DNA of 64,000 nucleotides from Moniliella sp. 'wahieum' (GCA_003971905.1 RSEE01000108.1:62001-126000), one strand, 5' to 3'; shown: positions 9,384 to 20,846, counted from the stretch's first letter. Notes: generated by a model from the letters alone, not told the origin. Numbers and translations are program-made.

Positions 9384-10433
9384 CTACGCCGCCGCGCGCA
9401 TCCTGGACCGTTTTCCTGTGATGGCCTGGAACCCGTTTTGACAGCGGCGACCGAACGCTGGGATCCGCACGTCTTGCACTTGACAAAGTAAAGCGATTTT
9501 CGCGGCTCAGCTCCGTGTCGGCGGATTTGCACGTTTTGCACTGCACGTACTCGGAAATGTACTTGCGCAGGACATTTTGGATTTGTTGCTGTTGGAAGCG
9601 ACCCTTGATGATCAACCGGCCCGCACCGTCTTCGTTGCCAATGGTACCCAATTCGGCAAATAAGAACGCCTGCACGTGCTCGTGGTCCCGGTGCATCCGT
9701 CGACAAATGTCGGCACAGTTGACAAACGCCGTCTTCTTGGAACCTTCGCGCTCTACCACGGGAGGCACCATGGTGTACTTTTTCTTGTCCCCCGAGAGGG
9801 CCGGGTTGTGCTCGCGAAGCGTGACAAAGGTCCGGTTCAAAAGCTAGCCGAGGAAGCACGTACGTCAGAACATCCACACACACACACACACGAAACGAAA
9901 CGAAGGAGAGGAAGAAAGACGGTAACGTACCCAAGCATACGGATACTTGTCCGTTCCCTTGAGGAACTCAATCTCCTTTTCCGGGTCGGAAGCAAAAGGA
10001 TTGACCTCTGGATTTTCATCAAACTCATCCTTGTCCTCCTCGTTGGCGCCGCCTTCGGCAAGTGCCTTGTCAAGCTCCGCGAGCTTGTCCTTCCTGGACT
10101 TTTTCTTCTTCTTCTTGAGGTCGCCAAACAAGTCCTCGGGGGCAGGGGCGCTGGGCGCAGGGGCATCCGCACTGGCGCAGCAGACACGGGGTCTCGGTCG
10201 AGACGGCTGGCTCGGCAGCGCCAGCGTCCTTGGCAGAGGGAGGTTGTCGAGGTTGACAGTAAAGTTCTTGGCGGTCTTTTTGCTCTTCTTCTTCTTCTTC
10301 ATGCCGCCAAACATGGCGGCCAGGTCGTCGTCGGCAGTGGGGCCGTCGCCGTGGGCGTCGGCCCCATTGGGCGGCGGGGCGGTGGGGGCGGTGGCGTCCA
10401 GTGTGGCTGCCGGGGGCGCGGCGTCGGCGGCAT
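9384..10433 (-). CDS. SUI3: Translation initiation factor eIF2 subunit beta
   Basis: Two exons: 9931-10433 and 9384-9843, with an 87-bp intron (donor GTACGT). The N-terminal half carries poly-lysine boxes ([12 protein letters not shown] and [17 protein letters not shown]) that in this family bind eIF2B-epsilon and eIF5. The C-terminal half has TKYTMV-like [40 protein letters not shown] and the zinc ribbon [10 protein letters not shown]...CKTCGS. The end [14 protein letters not shown] requires missing T residues near 9440 and 9490, both in T runs. A missing G directly after the start ATG (10433) would give [10 protein letters not shown]. Part of the eIF2 complex delivering initiator tRNA. Head to head with the thioredoxin gene. 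Confidence 0.92.
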
Positions 10434-10700
10434 GGTGGGACGAGCGAGGCGGCCGGGCGGGGCGGGTGGGCAGCCACAGGTCGGGCCACCCCCGCACCTG
10501 ATTCCGCCATGTGCTCATTCCGCGGTGCGGAGCCACGTGGCTGCTCCTCTTCCCTGCGAGACACGTGACCTGCACAGATCAGCCGGCCATGGTTGGTCCA
10601 GCCGAGAAGCCCATCAAGCATCATGCATCACCCACATCACCCGCGCCCGGGACCCAACACGTGCGTTTGCCACCCCCACCCCAGCACCGCGTCCTCCGCC
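10434..10700. promoter_or_regulatory. Bidirectional promoter with three CACGTG boxes
   Basis: 267 bp between the start codons of eIF2-beta and the thioredoxin. CACGTG occurs at 10534-10539, 10562-10567 and 10658-10663. Three hexamers in so short a region are more than expected by chance and match the box arrayed before the PWWP gene. A bHLH factor is inferred. Confidence 0.5.
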
Positions 10701-11437
10701 ATGCCTGCGCCCATCGACATCACTTCCGCCGCCGACCTCGACAAGATCCTCGCCGACGCCGGCGACAACCTCACTGTCGTCGACTTCCACGCATCGTGTA
10801 CGTCCTCCGTTTCTTGTCCCCGGCTCCTCTGCCAGCTGCGCTTGTCTGTTGGCGTGTGGCATGTGTCATGTGCCCTTTGCCATTTGCCATTTGGCCTTTG
10901 GCGTTTGGCCTGGCGTTGGCCCTGCATGGAAGAAGAGCGAAGCAGCCTATTCGATGGGGTGTTGGATATTGACCTACGACGGGGCACGATGGGGATGCGG
11001 CAGGGTGCGGGCCGTGCCATGCGATTGCGCCGGTGTTTGCGCGGATTGGCGCGGCGTCCGAAGCGACGTTTGTGCGTGTGGACGTGGACAAGGTGAAGGA
11101 GTTGGCGCAGCGGTACAGTGTGAGTGCGATGCCGACGTTTGTGTTTCTCAAAAAGGGCAAGGTGGTGGATACGCTGCGCGGGGCGGATCCGCGTGGCCTC
11201 CAGCGCCTCGTTACCCAGCACTCGGGACAGGAAGTGTCGGCGGAAACGGTAGGGGAGATGGCTAAGCCCAGTTGGCGCTCCATGGTCGCTCAGCACGGCT
11301 TGCCCTTGCTCCTCGCCGCGGCCTATCTCCTCTACACGTACTTTTTCCCTTCGGACGACAGAGCAAGTGTAACTACACCCTGGACTCGCGCAGCAAGTGT
11401 ACCTAGGCCCTGGACACGACAGAGAAAGTGTACCTAG
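10701..11437 (+). CDS. Thioredoxin with C-terminal membrane anchor
   Basis: Two exons: 10701-10797 and 11004-11437, with a 206-bp intron (donor GTACGT) that splits the Trp codon of the active site. The joined sequence reads VVDFHAS-WCGPC-HAIAPVFARIGA, so the redox CGPC motif is complete. It is followed by VRVDVDKVKELAQRY, the cis-Pro segment SAMPTFVFLKKGKVV and a short linker. Near the C-terminus, LPLLLAAAYLLYTYFF is a single hydrophobic helix, suggesting a tail-anchored thioredoxin-like protein of the ER, mitochondrial outer membrane or another membrane. The last about 25 residues fall inside a 31-bp tandem repeat, so the true stop may differ. Shares a promoter with eIF2-beta. Confidence 0.85.
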
Positions 11438-11475
11438 GACCTGGACACGACGGAATAAGTGTACCTACTAGGACC
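11375..11475. repeat. About three copies of a 31-bp tandem repeat
   Basis: Units run from CCTGGAC through AGTGTACCTAGG, with 30-34 bp spacing and a few differences per copy. The array begins in the last codons of the thioredoxin gene and continues past its stop. Confidence 0.8.
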
Positions 11476-12053
11476 TGGCTGCCACACGGGAAGCTTGCTG
11501 TGTGACGTGGAGGAGGATGAGATAGGAGCGATGCGCCGCACGCTGGGTTCCTGATGCCGTAGGCCACGTGCCAGCCAGGTCGGGGGGGGGGGGTAAAAGT
11601 TAAAGTGGGATCATTGTGATTTCCTGGCCAAGGAGAGTAGCTAATACGCAAGACAGGCCCCACGTGGGGGGATGGGGGTAGATGGTGGGGGGTAAGGGAT
11701 AAGGATAAGGAGTATCGAGTACGGCAAGTAAGGAAGTGGGCAGGGCGGAGGGATACGACAGACGACCTATGGCTCTACGCCGACCTAAGGCCTAAGGTTT
11801 AAGGCCGAAACTCTAACCCCAACTCCAACCCCCTAGCCCTAACCGCAAACCAGCGGCGCCTTCGACCGACGCCATTGACGAAGGAACAGGGCCGGGTGCG
11901 GGAAGCGAGGCGCTCATGTACGCTTCAAGCTTCGCTTCCGAGTCCAGCGACCGATGGAACAAAAACGGGGGAACAGAAAAACGTGGACCCCAAGCAGTCT
12001 CAAGATGATGTCATGGCAGATCTCAAGTCGCATTAGGGCTTAGCGCTTAAGGC
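11476..12053. other. Intergenic region after the thioredoxin gene
   Basis: Contains a G run (11582-11592), purine-rich GGGATAAGGATAAGG, and around 11810-11845 degenerate CTAACCCC/CCTAACC units reminiscent of telomeric repeats but too few and irregular to be a telomere. TTAAGG/CCTTAA inverted elements occur near 11785 and 12035-12060. No gene seen. Confidence 0.5.
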
Positions 12054-12431
12054 TTAAGCCCTTAGGACGCACGGGCTTTGCCCTTGCCTTGCCCTACTTT
12101 TCTTGGGCGGAGCCTCGGGGGCGCCGTCGGCGTGGGGAGGCGGAGGGTGAGTGGCACTGGTAGTACTTCCCTTGGAGTAGGCGTGCGTGCCATTAGCTTG
12201 CGGGTGGCTTGCTCCACTGCCGACGCCCATTGCCCTTGGCCAGGAGAGGTGCGCGGGGCGGAACGAGCAGAGGCCGACGGGGAGGAAGCAAGCGTTTCCT
12301 GCAGCGCCTGGAGCGCCGCTGCGTCGCCCCTCTGAGCTGCTCGACAGGGCCCAACCGGGGATCCTCGCCTCGGCCCAGCGAAGAGAGGTCATGGAGACCG
12401 TGTTCCGACGGACCATCTCCCAGGCCATCAA
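12054..12431 (-). CDS. Possible small hypothetical protein downstream of PEX6
   Basis: An open frame of 125 codons beginning near MAWEMVRRNTVSMTSLRWAE and ending in a basic Pro/Lys/Arg-rich tail (APPKKSRARQGQ). No domain is recognised. The antisense strand is also open over most of this length, as expected for GC-rich DNA. It lies only about 55 bp after the PEX6 stop, leaving little room for its own promoter. Could be chance. Confidence 0.2.
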   Translation of the reverse strand: MMAWEMVRRNTVSMTSLRWAEARIPGWALSSSSEGRRSGAPGAAGNACFLPVGLCSFRPAHLSWPRAMGVGSGASHPQANGTHAYSKGSTTSATHPPPPHADGAPEAPPKKSRARQGQSPCVLRA

Positions 12432-12485
12432 CCAGTGATCGGAGCTCGGTTCAGCATGGCCATGGCCAGGGCGGGCTTACTTCAT

Positions 12486-15400
12486 TCATAGTTTGTCCTT
12501 ATCGGGATCCTCAAACTTAGCGCGGACGAGCGGTATGAGCCATTTCGTCCTCCGAAACGGACGGGACCAGTTCCTGCAGCGCCAGCTCAAGTCTTGTTTG
12601 CTCACGCTCACCTCGTAGTCTTGGCGTAGCCAGTTCCGAAAGGTAGTACTGTGCGGTCAAGGGGGTGGGCCAGTCGTGTGGTCCAGGCTGGCGATTGAGC
12701 TGGGCAATTTTTGGTCTACTTCATTAGCTTTGCGCGTCATGGCCTTGAGCATGGCGTCGGATGCCAAAGCGTAAAGTCAGCGCCGGTCAAGTTGAACGGG
12801 CACTGGTTCGCGATGACGGCCAAGTCGCCCACGTCAGGATCGAGACGGAACTTGCGCGTCAAAGCTTGCAAGATGGTCTGCTGGGCAGCGTGCGTCTCCG
12901 CGAACCGAGAGGTAGACAGTTTTCAAACCGACCTGGGCGGAGCAAGGGCCGGGGTCGAGCAGATCCGGTCCGATTCGTCGCGCCAATGACAATACGTCTA
13001 CGCCGCCTCCGGACGCCATGCCATCGAGTTCAGCCAAGAGCTGGGACACGATCCGGTCCATCACGCCGCCCGAGTCGCCTTGGTTGCCACGTTTGGGCGC
13101 TACCGAGTCAAGTTCGTCAAAGAAGATGACGCAAGGGGTTGCATCGCGCGCCTTTTGGAACACACGCCGGACATTGGCTTCGGATTCACCAATGTACATG
13201 TTGAGCAGTTCGGAACCCTTGACAGAAAAGAAATTGAGCGAGCACGATAGCTACACAGCCTTGGCCAACAGCGTCTTGCCCGTTCCAGGAGGGCCGTACA
13301 GCAGCACACCCGATCGCTTCTTCAGTCCATCCGCAAACAAATCCGGACGTTCAAGCGGAAGTTGAATCGTGTCCAGAATATCGTGCTTGACCGACGCAAG
13401 ACCACCCACATCGTCCCACGTCACATTGGGGATCTTGGGCGCACCAATCGACTCGGAATAGGTCGCACGAGCAGACGCCAACGCCGTATCAAAGTCAGAA
13501 CCGGTCAGGCTTACCCCAGAAGCGAGGACATCAGTGAAGGAAGTACCCTCCGGACTGAAAACACACATAGATCATCAGTCAGTGGGAGCAACAGGGTAAC
13601 AAGCGAGGGAGGGGGGAGTTGGACATACACTTGGTCCCGGATGCGTGCCGTCGCGGCAGCTTTCGAGCGTGCTACCAGGTCAGCCAGGTCGGCCGCAACC
13701 AACGCAGCTGTCTGCGTAGCCAGGGACGATAACGTTACATCCGGAGCAAGCGTAATGGTAGCAGCGCCTTGGACCGAAAGGGATTTTGAACCTGTCGAGC
13801 GGGATGAAGACGGACAGAAACCGTTGACGAAGCGGCAATTGCTCCTTGCAAGATGGACAGACGCTCCTGTTCGTTGGGGGCATCCCACTGGACCGTATGC
13901 TTGAACAAAGCCAACAATCCAGGGGGACACTTCTCCGACTCGCTCGTTGTGCCCAAGACAATCAACGGGTGGAAAGCGTCCTTGTCGATCGAGGTGCTGT
14001 GGTTGGGTGTGGGTCCCGAAGAGGCGGGGGTAGATGAAGGCTTACCGTTACCATCCGAGCCTTCCTGACTTTTTTCAATGTGCTGCGAAGGGCTAGGGCT
14101 ACTCTTAAGCGTCTCCAAGCAATCCGCTAAAACCCGCGTCATTGCAGGTTCGTGGCCATCCTGGGTGGCTTGTGCCTTGGACCCCAACGCCTCAATGCCG
14201 CGAGCAAGATGACGGCGGGAGCAGCCTGTTTGGCCGTTCCAAACGCGCTCGCAAAGTCCCCGGTCCGAGTAGAGAGTCGGCGAGCAAAGCGTAGCAATCC
14301 AACTGCACCACGTGCAGTCCCAGGCTCTGGGCGGCCCATAAGCGTTGTCCGTTTCCCGGCCCCGCGCGCCCCCGAAAGAAGCGCAGTGACATGAACACCT
14401 GCTTTGGCCCCGGCGGGGTGCAAGGCCGCACGCACAGCGCCTGCAACTGGCCAAAGGGGGTCTCGGGCAATGTCAGCGCCGATCCAGGCGCGGGGGCGGG
14501 CGGTAGCCCCGTATCCAAGTTCAGCCAACCAGCAATGGACGGGACACGGGAGTGAACCAAGCCAGCCTGGACAATCTGGGTCAATCCTGGGTCCACCAGG
14601 GCACCCAATCCCCCATTCCAAGCAAGGGAGCGGAACGCCATAGCGTCTGTGTTGGGGGGTCACATGTACTGGGCGCAGAGTGTGTGGGTGCTTGGGCCCG
14701 AGCAGACGTTGAGGTCGGTGGCGTAGGGTCCAGATCAGGTCGCACGTCGACCACACGGAAAAATACCGCCTCGGTAGGAGCCTCGTTGCCTCCAGGCAGG
14801 CAAAGGCACATATCCAACTCTTCTTCCTCGCCGCCGACCGCATTTGCCGTACCAGGATCAGAGGCCCGTGCCGAAACAGAAGGTGGTCCAGAAGGTTGAG
14901 TCGATGCCCCCGCTCCTGCCCCCACTGCACCAGGCGGAGCGCTCGACCCGGATGTTGGTGGGTTCGCCGCGCCCGACCCTACCCACCGGGTCACACGGCC
15001 GTCGAGCAACAGCATCAAGTCCCCGGGCAAGACGATGCGCCGGTGCCCGCAAAGAAGGAACGGAGAGCAGCGAGGAAGAGAGGCTCGTGCGCCTTGTCGA
15101 CCGAGGCAGGGCTAGCGACGCGCGCGAGCGTCAAGCGTCAGCAAAGGGATCGGAGGCTGGCTGTTTGGGGCGAGCGAAGACGGCAAGGAGTAAGCTGAAC
15201 AGCAGACCATTCTCCCCGCCACGTTGGAACTGGAGGCGCCATCGCTCTGATGCCAACAGATTGGTCAGCAGGAGAGGAGACATAATACAGGCACATTGTT
15301 GGTCCGGTGCCGCGTGGAATGGCCGGAAGTAAGGCTGCCGGTGCTCCAAAACACGTACCAATCGTTGGCTGGGCGGCGAAGCGGGCGATCCGAGGAGATC

Positions 15401-16437
15401 GGGGTACGTGAGAGAAGCGCATACTGGCCGTTGAGGCATCCAGCACGTGCAAGCTGCGACTCTGGAATAAGTACGATGGCCTCCTCATCCACGTCGGCAC
15501 GAGGCCGGTCTGGGGCAGAGCAAGTCCAGGCGGAGAGGACAGCATCAGTGGCATGGCATGTGGGCAGGGCGTGAGCGAAAAATGTGGGTGAAATGGACAC
15601 CTTGGGAGGCGGGAGACTTGGAGTAGGTCTTGTCGCCCTCGGTTGATGGCTCGAGCTTGGCCAACGTCTGGGCTAAGAAGTCTCGTCAATCAGCAGATCG
15701 TCGCCTTCTGAACCCCTTGGTCCTCGTCCTCTGCCTCGTCGAGCCCTTTTGAGAGTATATTGATCTGCTCGCAGGCACCACAGACGACGTGGTTGCAATC
15801 GACTGGCGATCGTCGTCGTCGTCGTCATTTTCATCGACCCAGGAGGAAGGGGGTACAAGAGTCAGTGTCAGCTGCGTCGCATCTGTCACGACGCCCTGAA
15901 GAACGGGTTCCCATGATAACACGGACGGGGGCATACGATGCAGCGCTTGATGTCCACGGGAAGAGAGAGCTGGCCCTGACGCAGGACATGTCGTCGAGGT
16001 ACGCAGTCACTTGCCCATCTGGACGGGACAATAGGGCGGCGGAGGGCGTGGCGAGCACAACTTCGTAAGGGGGATCGGCTCGAAGGGGCGCACATGGGCG
16101 GAGGAGGAGGCGAGGGAGCGGTGTGCGTGGCGAGGACGTACCAGAGCGCGGAGCTGTCCTGAGGATCTGGGGTCGGTTGGGCGGCGGGGCGGCAGAGGGC
16201 AGGCAAGACGATGGAATGCCAGCGCGGCGTGTACGCGGCTGCCGCCCCGGAGGGTGATGGGGCAGGCGGCGTGACAGCCACGGCGACATACTGCTTGCGG
16301 TCGGGGCCATCGGCGGCAGAGCCAAAGACGGCGGCCCATGCAGCGGGGGTGAGCACGGCGGCGCTGTGCTCGTGGGGGATGGCGGGGGCGGGGGCACGCG
16401 GGAAGCGGCGGACGGGGAGAAGAGCGCCGGCGGGCAT
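12486..16437 (-). CDS. PEX6: Peroxisomal biogenesis AAA+ ATPase Pex6
   Basis: Long type II AAA protein. N-terminal segments include [35 protein letters not shown] and [16 protein letters not shown]. The first AAA domain (about 13900-14400) is degenerate ([29 protein letters not shown]). The second is canonical: Walker [15 protein letters not shown] (about 13270), Pex6-type [20 protein letters not shown], Walker [21 protein letters not shown], then [20 protein letters not shown]. The end, [14 protein letters not shown]...KFEDPDKD, stops at 12486. With Pex1 it extracts the PTS1 receptor Pex5 from the peroxisomal membrane. Several frame breaks (for example near 12970, 13250 and 12550) interrupt motifs that are otherwise conserved. 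The start is uncertain; an upstream exon from about 16591 is possible. Confidence 0.9.
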
Positions 16438-17108
16438 GCCGTCTGGGGGGGGGGGCAGAGGGACAGGGGGGGGTGAAGTGGCGGTGGTGGTGGTGGTGTG
16501 GAAGTGGTGTGGTGGTGGTGGAAGCGGTGGTGGTGGTGGTGGTGGTGGTGGTGGTGCGGGTGGCGATGGACGTGGCGGTGGAGAGCATGCCACGCATCGG
16601 CTGGTCTGAGCGCCCCGGCGTGCTTCTGACAGCCGCCGGTGGGGCGGCCCACACGGCGCCGGCCTGCGTCTGCGCCACCCTCTCACGCCGGCCCGGCTTT
16701 TGGCCGTGGGCTAGCCGGATGCACGGCGGCCTTGCACCGACCACGTGACACGCTTCTCGCTCTGTCTCCCACTAACACTAGATGGATGACGAAAGCCCAT
16801 GCGTGTATCCGTGCCATTCGCCAGGCGCGGGACAGGCTAAGCGTGCAGCCACCAGCCGCCTCCAAAGCCCGAGGGCACTCCATGCATGCGCGAGATGGTA
16901 CACGTCGACGCGCCTGTCCGTTGCGGGCCAAGCAGGGCCCAGCCTCGCCCCTTCCCAACATCCAGGACTAATAATACAAGCCGAGCGGCACGGTCGCCCC
17001 GCTCTCGCTTCAAATAATAGGTGTCGCCGCTTGCGGCGGCAAAAACGACGGAGGAGCACCCTGCCGGGCTGGAAAAAGAGCAGCAGCAGCCACACGAACA
17101 CAGCCGTT
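16438..17108. other. PEX6 upstream region with a GGT microsatellite
   Basis: About 670 bp between the PEX6 start and the RPS11 stop. A (GGT)n tract at 16481-16560 reads as Thr/Pro or His codons on the minus strand and could belong to a 5' exon of PEX6. CACGTG occurs at 16742-16747. No other gene recognised. Confidence 0.5.
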
Positions 17109-17595
17109 TCATGCGACGCGGTTAGAAGCGGCCGAATGCTTGGCGGCCTTCTCCAGCGCCTTGTTCTTGGTCACTTTGAGCACGTTGAACGCACCGCCGT
17201 CTGGACAGCGGCGGCACTGGCCCACAGTGACTTCGTCCCCGACGTCGACGGAACGCCGGGGAGCATGGCGCCAGGTTCTTGTGGCGCTTCTCGTAGCGGT
17301 TGTACTTGGGACAAAGTGCAGTACTCGCGGCGAATGATGATGGTGTCGGGTCATCTTGGTCGCACGACCGACCGGTGATGCGGCCCCGATGGACACCAGC
17401 CAGTCCAGGGGCACTTTTTGTCAATGTACGTGCCCCCAATCGCCGCTGCGGGCGTCTTGAAGCCGAGGCCAATGTCCTTGTCCACCGCTTGGTCTTGTTG
17501 TTGTTGACCTTCTTGCCAGCTGCCCTTGGCGTTCTGGAAGAGGGGCTGTTTCTGGAAAGCACGCTCGTGCTGCACACCAAGCTCAACGTTGGCAT
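17109..17595 (-). CDS. RPS11: 40S ribosomal protein S11 (uS17)
   Basis: Recognised from [79 protein letters not shown] and the end [18 protein letters not shown]. These are in order but spread over all three frames, so at least five small indels are present in under 500 bp. The start ATG at 17595 is followed by CC rather than GCC, again a lost base. The pieces together cover the whole family length. Divergent from RPS12 with 405 bp between. Component of the small subunit body. Confidence 0.93.
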
Positions 17596-18000
17596 GGCGA
17601 CGACGGAGGCGGAAGCGGAGGAACAACAGTGCGGGACCAGATAGCTTGCAAGCACCGCACGAAAGCAACCCGTGCTCACCTAGTCTACCAGACCCAGTGG
17701 AGACTGCGGAATATTGAATTCGTGAAACATTGGACCACGAGCGGCCCCGACACGCTAACCAGCAACCGGCAACCCGGGCGATCCCGCAACCCTATTGGGC
17801 ACTCTGCCAAGGGCGCCCATTTTTATTACGCCTGGCTTGGAGCAGGGGGGCAGCAGCATTTGCTATTGAATGAAGGGCGGGATCGCACACTGCCCTAGTG
17901 CCCATTCTGGCTTCGCCGCCGACCGTGGCACCCGCAAGAAGCATGGACATGGTCTTGGTTTGCCCGCCACGCCACCACCGTCTCCCTTAAAGCACGCACC
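17596..18000. promoter_or_regulatory. Bidirectional RPS11/RPS12 promoter region
   Basis: 405 bp between start codons. It contains AACCCT at 17788-17793 (in CAACCCTATTGGGC), the same box as at the other ribosomal-protein pairs. A pyrimidine-rich stretch with CCACCACCG lies just before the RPS12 start. Regulation inferred. Confidence 0.5.
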
Positions 18001-18499
18001 ATGTCCGACATTGAGGAGCAGCAGATCGACGTTTGTCGAGGAAGTCGCCGTTGAGGAGACTGCGCCCGTCAAGACGGGTCTGACGATTGAGGAGGCTCTG
18101 CAGAGGTGCTCAAGAAGGCTCTCATCCACGACAGCCTTGCGCGTGGCCTGCGCGAGTGCGCCCACGCTCTTGACCGCGGCAACGCGCAGCTGTGTGTTCT
18201 GGTCGAGACCAACACCGAGGGCGAATACATCAAGCTGATTGAGGCGCTGTGCAACGACCACAAGATCGACCTGCTCAAGGTTTCCGACGCCAAGACCTCG
18301 CACCTGGGCCGGTCTGGCCAAGATCGACGCGAGGGCAACCCCCGTAAGGTCGTTGGCTGCTCGTGCGTCGTCGTTCGTGACTTTGGCGAGCCCTCGGAGG
18401 GCCTGAACGTCCTCACCGAGTACTTCAAGTATGTTCCCTCTTGACTCCCCTCTCTGCACGTGAGATACTGACCGTTTTGTGCTGCAAAGGTCCCGCTAA
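18001..18499 (+). CDS. RPS12: 40S ribosomal protein S12 (eS12)
   Basis: Starts MSDIEEQQIDV, then EEVAVEETAPVKTGLTIEEA, VLKKALIHDSLARGLRECAH, the core LCVLVETNTEGEYIKLIEAL, and NPRKVVGCSCVVVRDFGE. A 61-bp intron (18429-18489, donor GTATGT) separates the last codons, so the protein ends YFKSR. Small indels near 18035 (extra T), 18111 (lost G), 18288-18296 (lost C and lost G) and 18327 (lost C) break the frame; restoring them gives a normal S12 with the LGTWAGLAKID segment. All are in runs of identical bases. Divergent from RPS11. Confidence 0.94.
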
Positions 18500-18981
18500 G
18501 TATGCGATGGCACGCTTCAATGGCTTGGACGCGCCACGAGCCGACCCTATTGGCTATACCCGCCATGGCGGACACTGCACTCCACCTGTTTGGCCCCCCA
18601 AAATGCAATAACAGTAACCCTGTGCGTCCCCACGACTCATCCTGGGCCTTGCACTGTCTTCATAAGCACTCGCCTCTCCCTGTTGCCATATACGTTTTAG
18701 CGCCTGGTCCCCTAGACTCCGACATGTCATTGCAGAGAACAGAGGGAAGGCGGCCCCTACCTTTGGAGTGGCTCGAGCTAGTGACCGGAGGAGAGGAGGG
18801 GACAGCGTCCCCCCGCCATGGTTGTAGGATGCATTCCGCCTGGGGCAGTTGGATTCCGCGCTGGGACCCCATTGGTTGGAGCAGCCCCAGGCAGTGGATG
18901 ATAGTTTTTTTTTTTCAGGCGCACTGTTTAGATCTTGTGCGTGCCGCCTGCTCGTCCCTCGGTGCTACCCTGCTGTGCGCG
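18500..18981. other. Intergenic region between RPS12 and the NUFIP-like gene
   Basis: 482 bp. A T run (18905-18915) precedes the next gene. No coding features or repeats of note. Confidence 0.5.
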
Positions 18982-20846
18982 ATGTGGCCGCGCAACAGCT
19001 CCCACGGGCGCTCGCGCGGCGGCCCTCGGGGCGCGGGTGCGTTCGTGTGCGACTACGTTGTTCCCCGCCGACGCCGGTGTGCAGGCGGGCCAGCGGTGCG
19101 GGTGGAGCGGGCGCAGTGCGCTGGACCTGACGCTGCACAAGAGCGACCGGCACCTGATCTACCCTGCCGGCGGGCTGGCCGCTCTGCACGCCATCGATCC
19201 CATTCTCCAAGCCGAGAAGGCCGAGCAGCGTCGTCGAGCGCGCCGGGAAACTGCGCGTGCTGTGCGTGCTGCACCTGCACCCGTGATGGGCGGACAGGAT
19301 GGCGATGCACTCGCTGTCTTATCCGGGTTGACTGTCAAGCTCGACACGCCCGAGATGGTGGAGCAGTGGATTGCTGAGCGCAAGAAACGATGGCCCACCC
19401 CAGCTGCCATGGAGAGGAAGAGGATTGAAGATGAGTGGAGGGGACGCGACCCTCCCCGTCTGCCTCGCGCGCGAGCTGGACCCGTACCCCGCCCACCTCC
19501 TAAACCTACCACACCCCCCTCCGATTCGGACTCGGACTCGGACTCGGACTCGAGTTCGAGTTCAAGTTCGAGTTCCGACGAATCAGACGATTCGGGGTCA
19601 GAAACTTCCTCCGACTCGGGCTCCTCTAGCTCCTCCGATTCCGATGCTCCCCCCGTTGAACTTCCCAGTGCGTCTCGTGAGCCTGGGCCTGCTGAGGAGG
19701 AAGGGGAGAGCAGTGACGATGCACCCGTGGAAGAAAGCGCATCCAAACCTCCACCTACTGCTGCACTTACCCCCGCATCTCTGCCTTCCCGGCCAGTCTG
19801 TAAGTTTTGGCTGCAAGGACGGTGCGGGCACGGCTCCTTGTGTCGTAACCAGCATCCCGATCCCAATTCCACACCCAATCCCACTCCAATTCCAATCCCA
19901 ACCCGAATCCCACACCCACTCCCACTCCCAATTCCAACCCGAAGCTAGTGGCCAGGCCGCGACGGCATGCAAACGCCCTGCACCCTCGTCTGAGTCCTTG
20001 GCAGGGGCGAAACGTGCTCGTCCTCGTCGACGTCCTGCACCTGCGCCAGTCAACCCCTTTGCCCAACCGGACCTACTTCGCGCGCTGCTCAGCCGCGAAA
20101 TCGCACAGCACGTCGAAGCCACCCTGCAGGCCATCCGCTTCCTGGCCAAGAACGACTGGCTGGTCCATGTTGAGCTGGTGCCCGGCCAAGCGGCCGAACA
20201 GCGACGACGACGAAGGTTGGTCCAACCGTTGGACGCGGACGCTAGTCCCTCGGTGGATGCTGCGCTCCCCGTTTCAGGCTCGGGGTCGGGTTCGGGGTCG
20301 GGCCCCGTCTCTTTGGACGGCAACTCATGTTCGTCCCCGCTTCTCAGGCCTCTGACGGAGCTCGATTGGCCGCCTGAGCCGGATCCGATGATTTTTCTGG
20401 ACCCGATGGGGCGGGACGAGCCGAAACCGCTCAAGGTGGCGCAGTACGAGCGGGTAGCGCAAGACCCTCAAGTAAGAGAAGTGCTTGCGCCTCGGTCGGG
20501 CGTGCATCCGTACGGGAGACTCAACAGTGCCTTAGCCCGTGGCCTGCAGTCCTTGTTGGACTTGCCGTCGCAAGCGCACCGCGTGGCAGCGATCGAGTTG
20601 ATCTTAGGTACTGCGCCGCACGCTCCGCGCTACACCGAGCAAGACTTGTTTCGTCTAGGGCTCAAGTTGGGCCCGCTGGAGGTTCCGCTGGTACGGGCGT
20701 TGGCGGCGCGGGTGAGCGAGGTGTTGGATGGTGCAGTGGCGTACCAAGATGACTTGATCCGACGCCAGACGCGCGAAGAAGCGCTTCGGGCCGAGGGCGA
20801 GAGGCGGGATGAGCTGCGTCGGGTACTGGGAATCGAGTTGGACTAA
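18982..20846 (+). CDS. NUFIP1/Rsa1-like box C/D snoRNP assembly factor with CCCH finger
   Basis: N-terminal C2H2-like finger (FVCDY ... LTLHKSDRHLIYP), then the NUFIP signature LDTPEMVEQWIAERKKRWPT (about 19340-19400), which in known members binds Snu13/15.5K. This is followed by a long Ser/Asp/Glu-rich tract, a CCCH zinc finger (CKFWLQGRCGHGSLCRNQH, about 19798-19855) and a helical C-terminal region (NPFAQPDLLRALLSREIAQH ... ARVSEVLDGAVAYQDDLIR). The family links Snu13 with R2TP/HSP90 during snoRNP assembly in the nucleus. Frame changes are needed near 19055 and within the Pro/Asn/Ile repeat at 19860-19940. The C-terminal half is less conserved and could in principle belong to a separate gene, but no start codon context supports that. 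Confidence 0.72.

Noticed and set aside
9876-9892. CA dinucleotide run
   Set aside because: About eight units inside the eIF2-beta intron; an ordinary microsatellite.
16481-16560. GGT repeat as a G-quadruplex or separate gene
   Set aside because: GGT lacks the runs of three or more G needed for a typical quadruplex, and the coding potential is simple His/Thr/Pro. Treated as PEX6 5' sequence.
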